A stretch of 64,000 nt of DNA from Vibrio chagasii. GTDB taxonomy: Bacteria > Pseudomonadota > Gammaproteobacteria > Enterobacterales > Vibrionaceae. The notes under the pieces were generated by a model. The model saw only the letters and a list, made by a program, of their open reading frames with translations. It had not been told where the DNA came from and searched no databases. Location: the NCBI RefSeq assembly GCF_024347355.1, contig NZ_AP025467.1:1-64000 (forward strand), in the 5' to 3' direction. Shown here piece by piece: positions 62,545 to 64,000 of the stretch (its first letter is position 1; the number at the start of each line of letters is the position of its first letter). Both the position numbers and the translations under genes were made by a program.

Positions 62545-63813
62545 ATGGCGACAAAGTTAGCATTAAATCAAAGTGGGATGAGTGCGGAAACGATATCCAA
62601 GTTAAGTAAACTGCATGAAAAACTTGAAAGTAGTAATGACAACATCAAGCGTTTAAAAGTACCACTACCTGATCTGTCTGCGGCCATTGACCCGAATCAT
62701 CCTGAAATAGAAAAAGTACTTAAAAACATGAAGATATTTGAGGTAACTAGGGGAGGGCTATCAGAAGCTACTCAAAGGAACCTGTTTTCTACGTTACGAA
62801 GTTGGTGTAGTTATACTACTGACATCGGGTTACGCTACGCATTTCCAATCAATACTCAAATATTTTTTTACTGGTTTGTTCATCTGCAGCTTGAAGAGCA
62901 TAAATCCTATGCCACAATCGTAACTCGTAAGAACTTGTTCTCGATTTTTTTTAAGTTGATGGATATGCCTGACGCAACAAAAGAAAGGATGATAGTGGAA
63001 CGCTTCAAGGGCTTGAAACGTGACATGGCCAAAGCTGATTTGAACAAAGTAACTCAGCGTGTCGCAGTTCCGTTCCGCGCCCAACACTTAAATGCACTTC
63101 TGCCGCTGATGCGGGACTTAGAACAAACAGGCTTAAAAAACCTACGGGATCTATGCGTATTGATCATTGCATACTGTACCGGAATCCGAGAGGGGGAAAT
63201 AGGTACCATTCTTAGAAAAAACATTAGTTTTTCTAATGGTTCAATAACAATAAAAAGGGTGGTTTCGAAGACCAGTAGTGCTCCAGTTGAGAAATCAATT
63301 ACCAATGAGTATGCTGAGATTTTAAATAATTACCTGGCCATTGTTGATAATGCCATTGTGTTGTTTAACAAGGCCATCGATAAAGAGGAATCAAACATAG
63401 AAAAGATGGAAGAAGGGGTGCTAAAGGAAATGGCAAAGAAAAAAGTACCGGTTCGTCTAACTGAAACCAATACGTATATCTTCAGCTGGATCTATCAAAA
63501 TTCTATGTTTAAAAACGGAACTACGCCAATGCCAGGAGAAACGATTGATCGCGTATTTGAACGAGCATATAAGCTATTGTATACACATGATAAAAACGCC
63601 ATTAAACACCCAGACTACGGAAGAATATGGACTGGACACTCAGGGCGAGTTGGTGCTTGCATAGATGGAAAAGTCATCCACAACATGAGCGAAGCGGATT
63701 TAATGTCGATTGGTGATTGGACAAATATGAGCACAGTGATGCGATACCTAAGAGCAACAGGCCACCTTGAAGCTTCAAACATAAAGCTTCAAGGAAGTCT
63801 AAAATCTTCATAA
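62545..63813 (+). CDS. Tyrosine recombinase / integrase
   Basis: 422 residues from ATG at 62545 with AAAGG upstream (GTG at 62512 would extend it and has no ribosome site). Catalytic set: Arg215 in CTGIREGEIG, His365 and Arg368 in TGHSGRVGA, and Tyr401 in TVMRYLRAT. N-terminal core-binding domain residues 50-180. It could excise or integrate the element, resolve plasmid dimers, or move the cassette-like units. Family members of similar size occur on Vibrio plasmids and genomic islands. A 14-bp inverted repeat lies 45 bases upstream. Confidence 0.88.
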   Translation: MATKLALNQSGMSAETISKLSKLHEKLESSNDNIKRLKVPLPDLSAAIDPNHPEIEKVLKNMKIFEVTRGGLSEATQRNLFSTLRSWCSYTTDIGLRYAFPINTQIFFYWFVHLQLEEHKSYATIVTRKNLFSIFFKLMDMPDATKERMIVERFKGLKRDMAKADLNKVTQRVAVPFRAQHLNALLPLMRDLEQTGLKNLRDLCVLIIAYCTGIREGEIGTILRKNISFSNGSITIKRVVSKTSSAPVEKSITNEYAEILNNYLAIVDNAIVLFNKAIDKEESNIEKMEEGVLKEMAKKKVPVRLTETNTYIFSWIYQNSMFKNGTTPMPGETIDRVFERAYKLLYTHDKNAIKHPDYGRIWTGHSGRVGACIDGKVIHNMSEADLMSIGDWTNMSTVMRYLRATGHLEASNIKLQGSLKSS

Positions 63814-64000
63814 ACGTTCAATTATGTTTTTCTCAACTAATGGGAATGCTGTGGCAAAATAGTGGTTAATTGCAGATTCCACCATGGCTAAAAACTTAAT
63901 TTTATGACCGATTAACCCTTTCAAATATAGTCGTTTTTGAGAACTGGTCGTATCGATTATGATTGAATCACAGTTACAACATAGATTAAGGAAGTTTTTG
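63808..64000 (-). CDS. C-terminal end of an unknown gene entering from the right
   Basis: The minus strand is open without a stop for 64 codons from the window edge to a TGA at 63808-63810, which overlaps the integrase stop region. The tail reads KIKFLAMVESAINHYFATAF and ends KNIIERL. Two Cys pairs (LCCNC) lie near the edge. Not recognised; the start is outside the window. In AT-rich sequence a 64-codon open frame by chance is unlikely but possible. Confidence 0.55.
   Translation of the reverse strand, partial: KNFLNLCCNCDSIIIDTTSSQKRLYLKGLIGHKIKFLAMVESAINHYFATAFPLVEKNIIERL

Noticed and set aside
1..64000. tRNA or rRNA genes
   Set aside because: None was recognised on reading either strand; I could not run a covariance search, so a single tRNA could be missed.

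Overview
The window reads as part of a large, mobile, low-GC element, most likely a conjugative plasmid, from a Vibrio-type marine gammaproteobacterium. The host call rests on an H-NS-family gene very close to Vibrio VicH, a TfoX/Sxy-family protein, a Vibrio-type periplasmic endonuclease I, AT-rich codon use, and a cluster of DnaA boxes in a gene-free region. No relaxase, replication initiator or partition gene was recognised, so both ends of the element probably lie outside the window. Whether it is a plasmid or an integrated element is an inference.

Layout. 0-12 kb: a subtilisin-like protease cut by the left edge, two UvrD-like helicases, a topoisomerase III, a lytic transglycosylase, then a leftward operon encoding three DotI/IcmL-type proteins and ending in a TfoX/Sxy homologue. 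12-28 kb: a rightward type IV secretion operon of the Dot/Icm (IncI, MPF-I) type in the order two membrane genes (the second DotM), DotL, DotH, DotG, DotF, DotE, DotP, DotN, two unknown genes, DotO, and an RDD membrane protein. DotA, DotB, DotC and DotD are not in the window. 28-32 kb: two unknown genes, endonuclease I, a DUF1173 protein. 32.2-33.1 kb: a gene-free stretch with three perfect DnaA boxes, a candidate origin. 33-40 kb: small unknown and membrane proteins, a remarkable cluster of GCTTCGC/GCGAAGC mini-hairpins, and a six-gene unknown operon.

40-52 kb is accessory cargo: an HNH protein, a coiled-coil membrane protein, a large unknown protein, an SOS-controlled umuDC pair, a lipoprotein gene broken at a C7 run, and an unusual C5 cytosine methyltransferase. 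51.5-61.2 kb is a mosaic island with four different TIR-type proteins, two homologous small membrane proteins each directly upstream of a TIR gene, an AlbA_2/HATPase regulator and an H-NS paralogue. Its intergenic DNA is built from at least five families of repeated blocks, some with cassette-like terminal inverted repeats. It ends in an AT-rich gene-poor stretch and a tyrosine recombinase that has a 14-bp inverted repeat with a 6-bp spacer just upstream. A further gene enters from the right edge on the minus strand.

How it fits together. The left half supplies mating-pair formation, coupling protein and DNA-handling enzymes. H-NS would silence the AT-rich DNA, UmuDC gives stress mutagenesis, and the 51-60 kb island looks like NAD-based anti-phage immunity. 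The best candidate for an undescribed system is the pair of membrane-protein plus TIR modules at 55.5-59.8 kb. Function there is inferred from domain families, not demonstrated.
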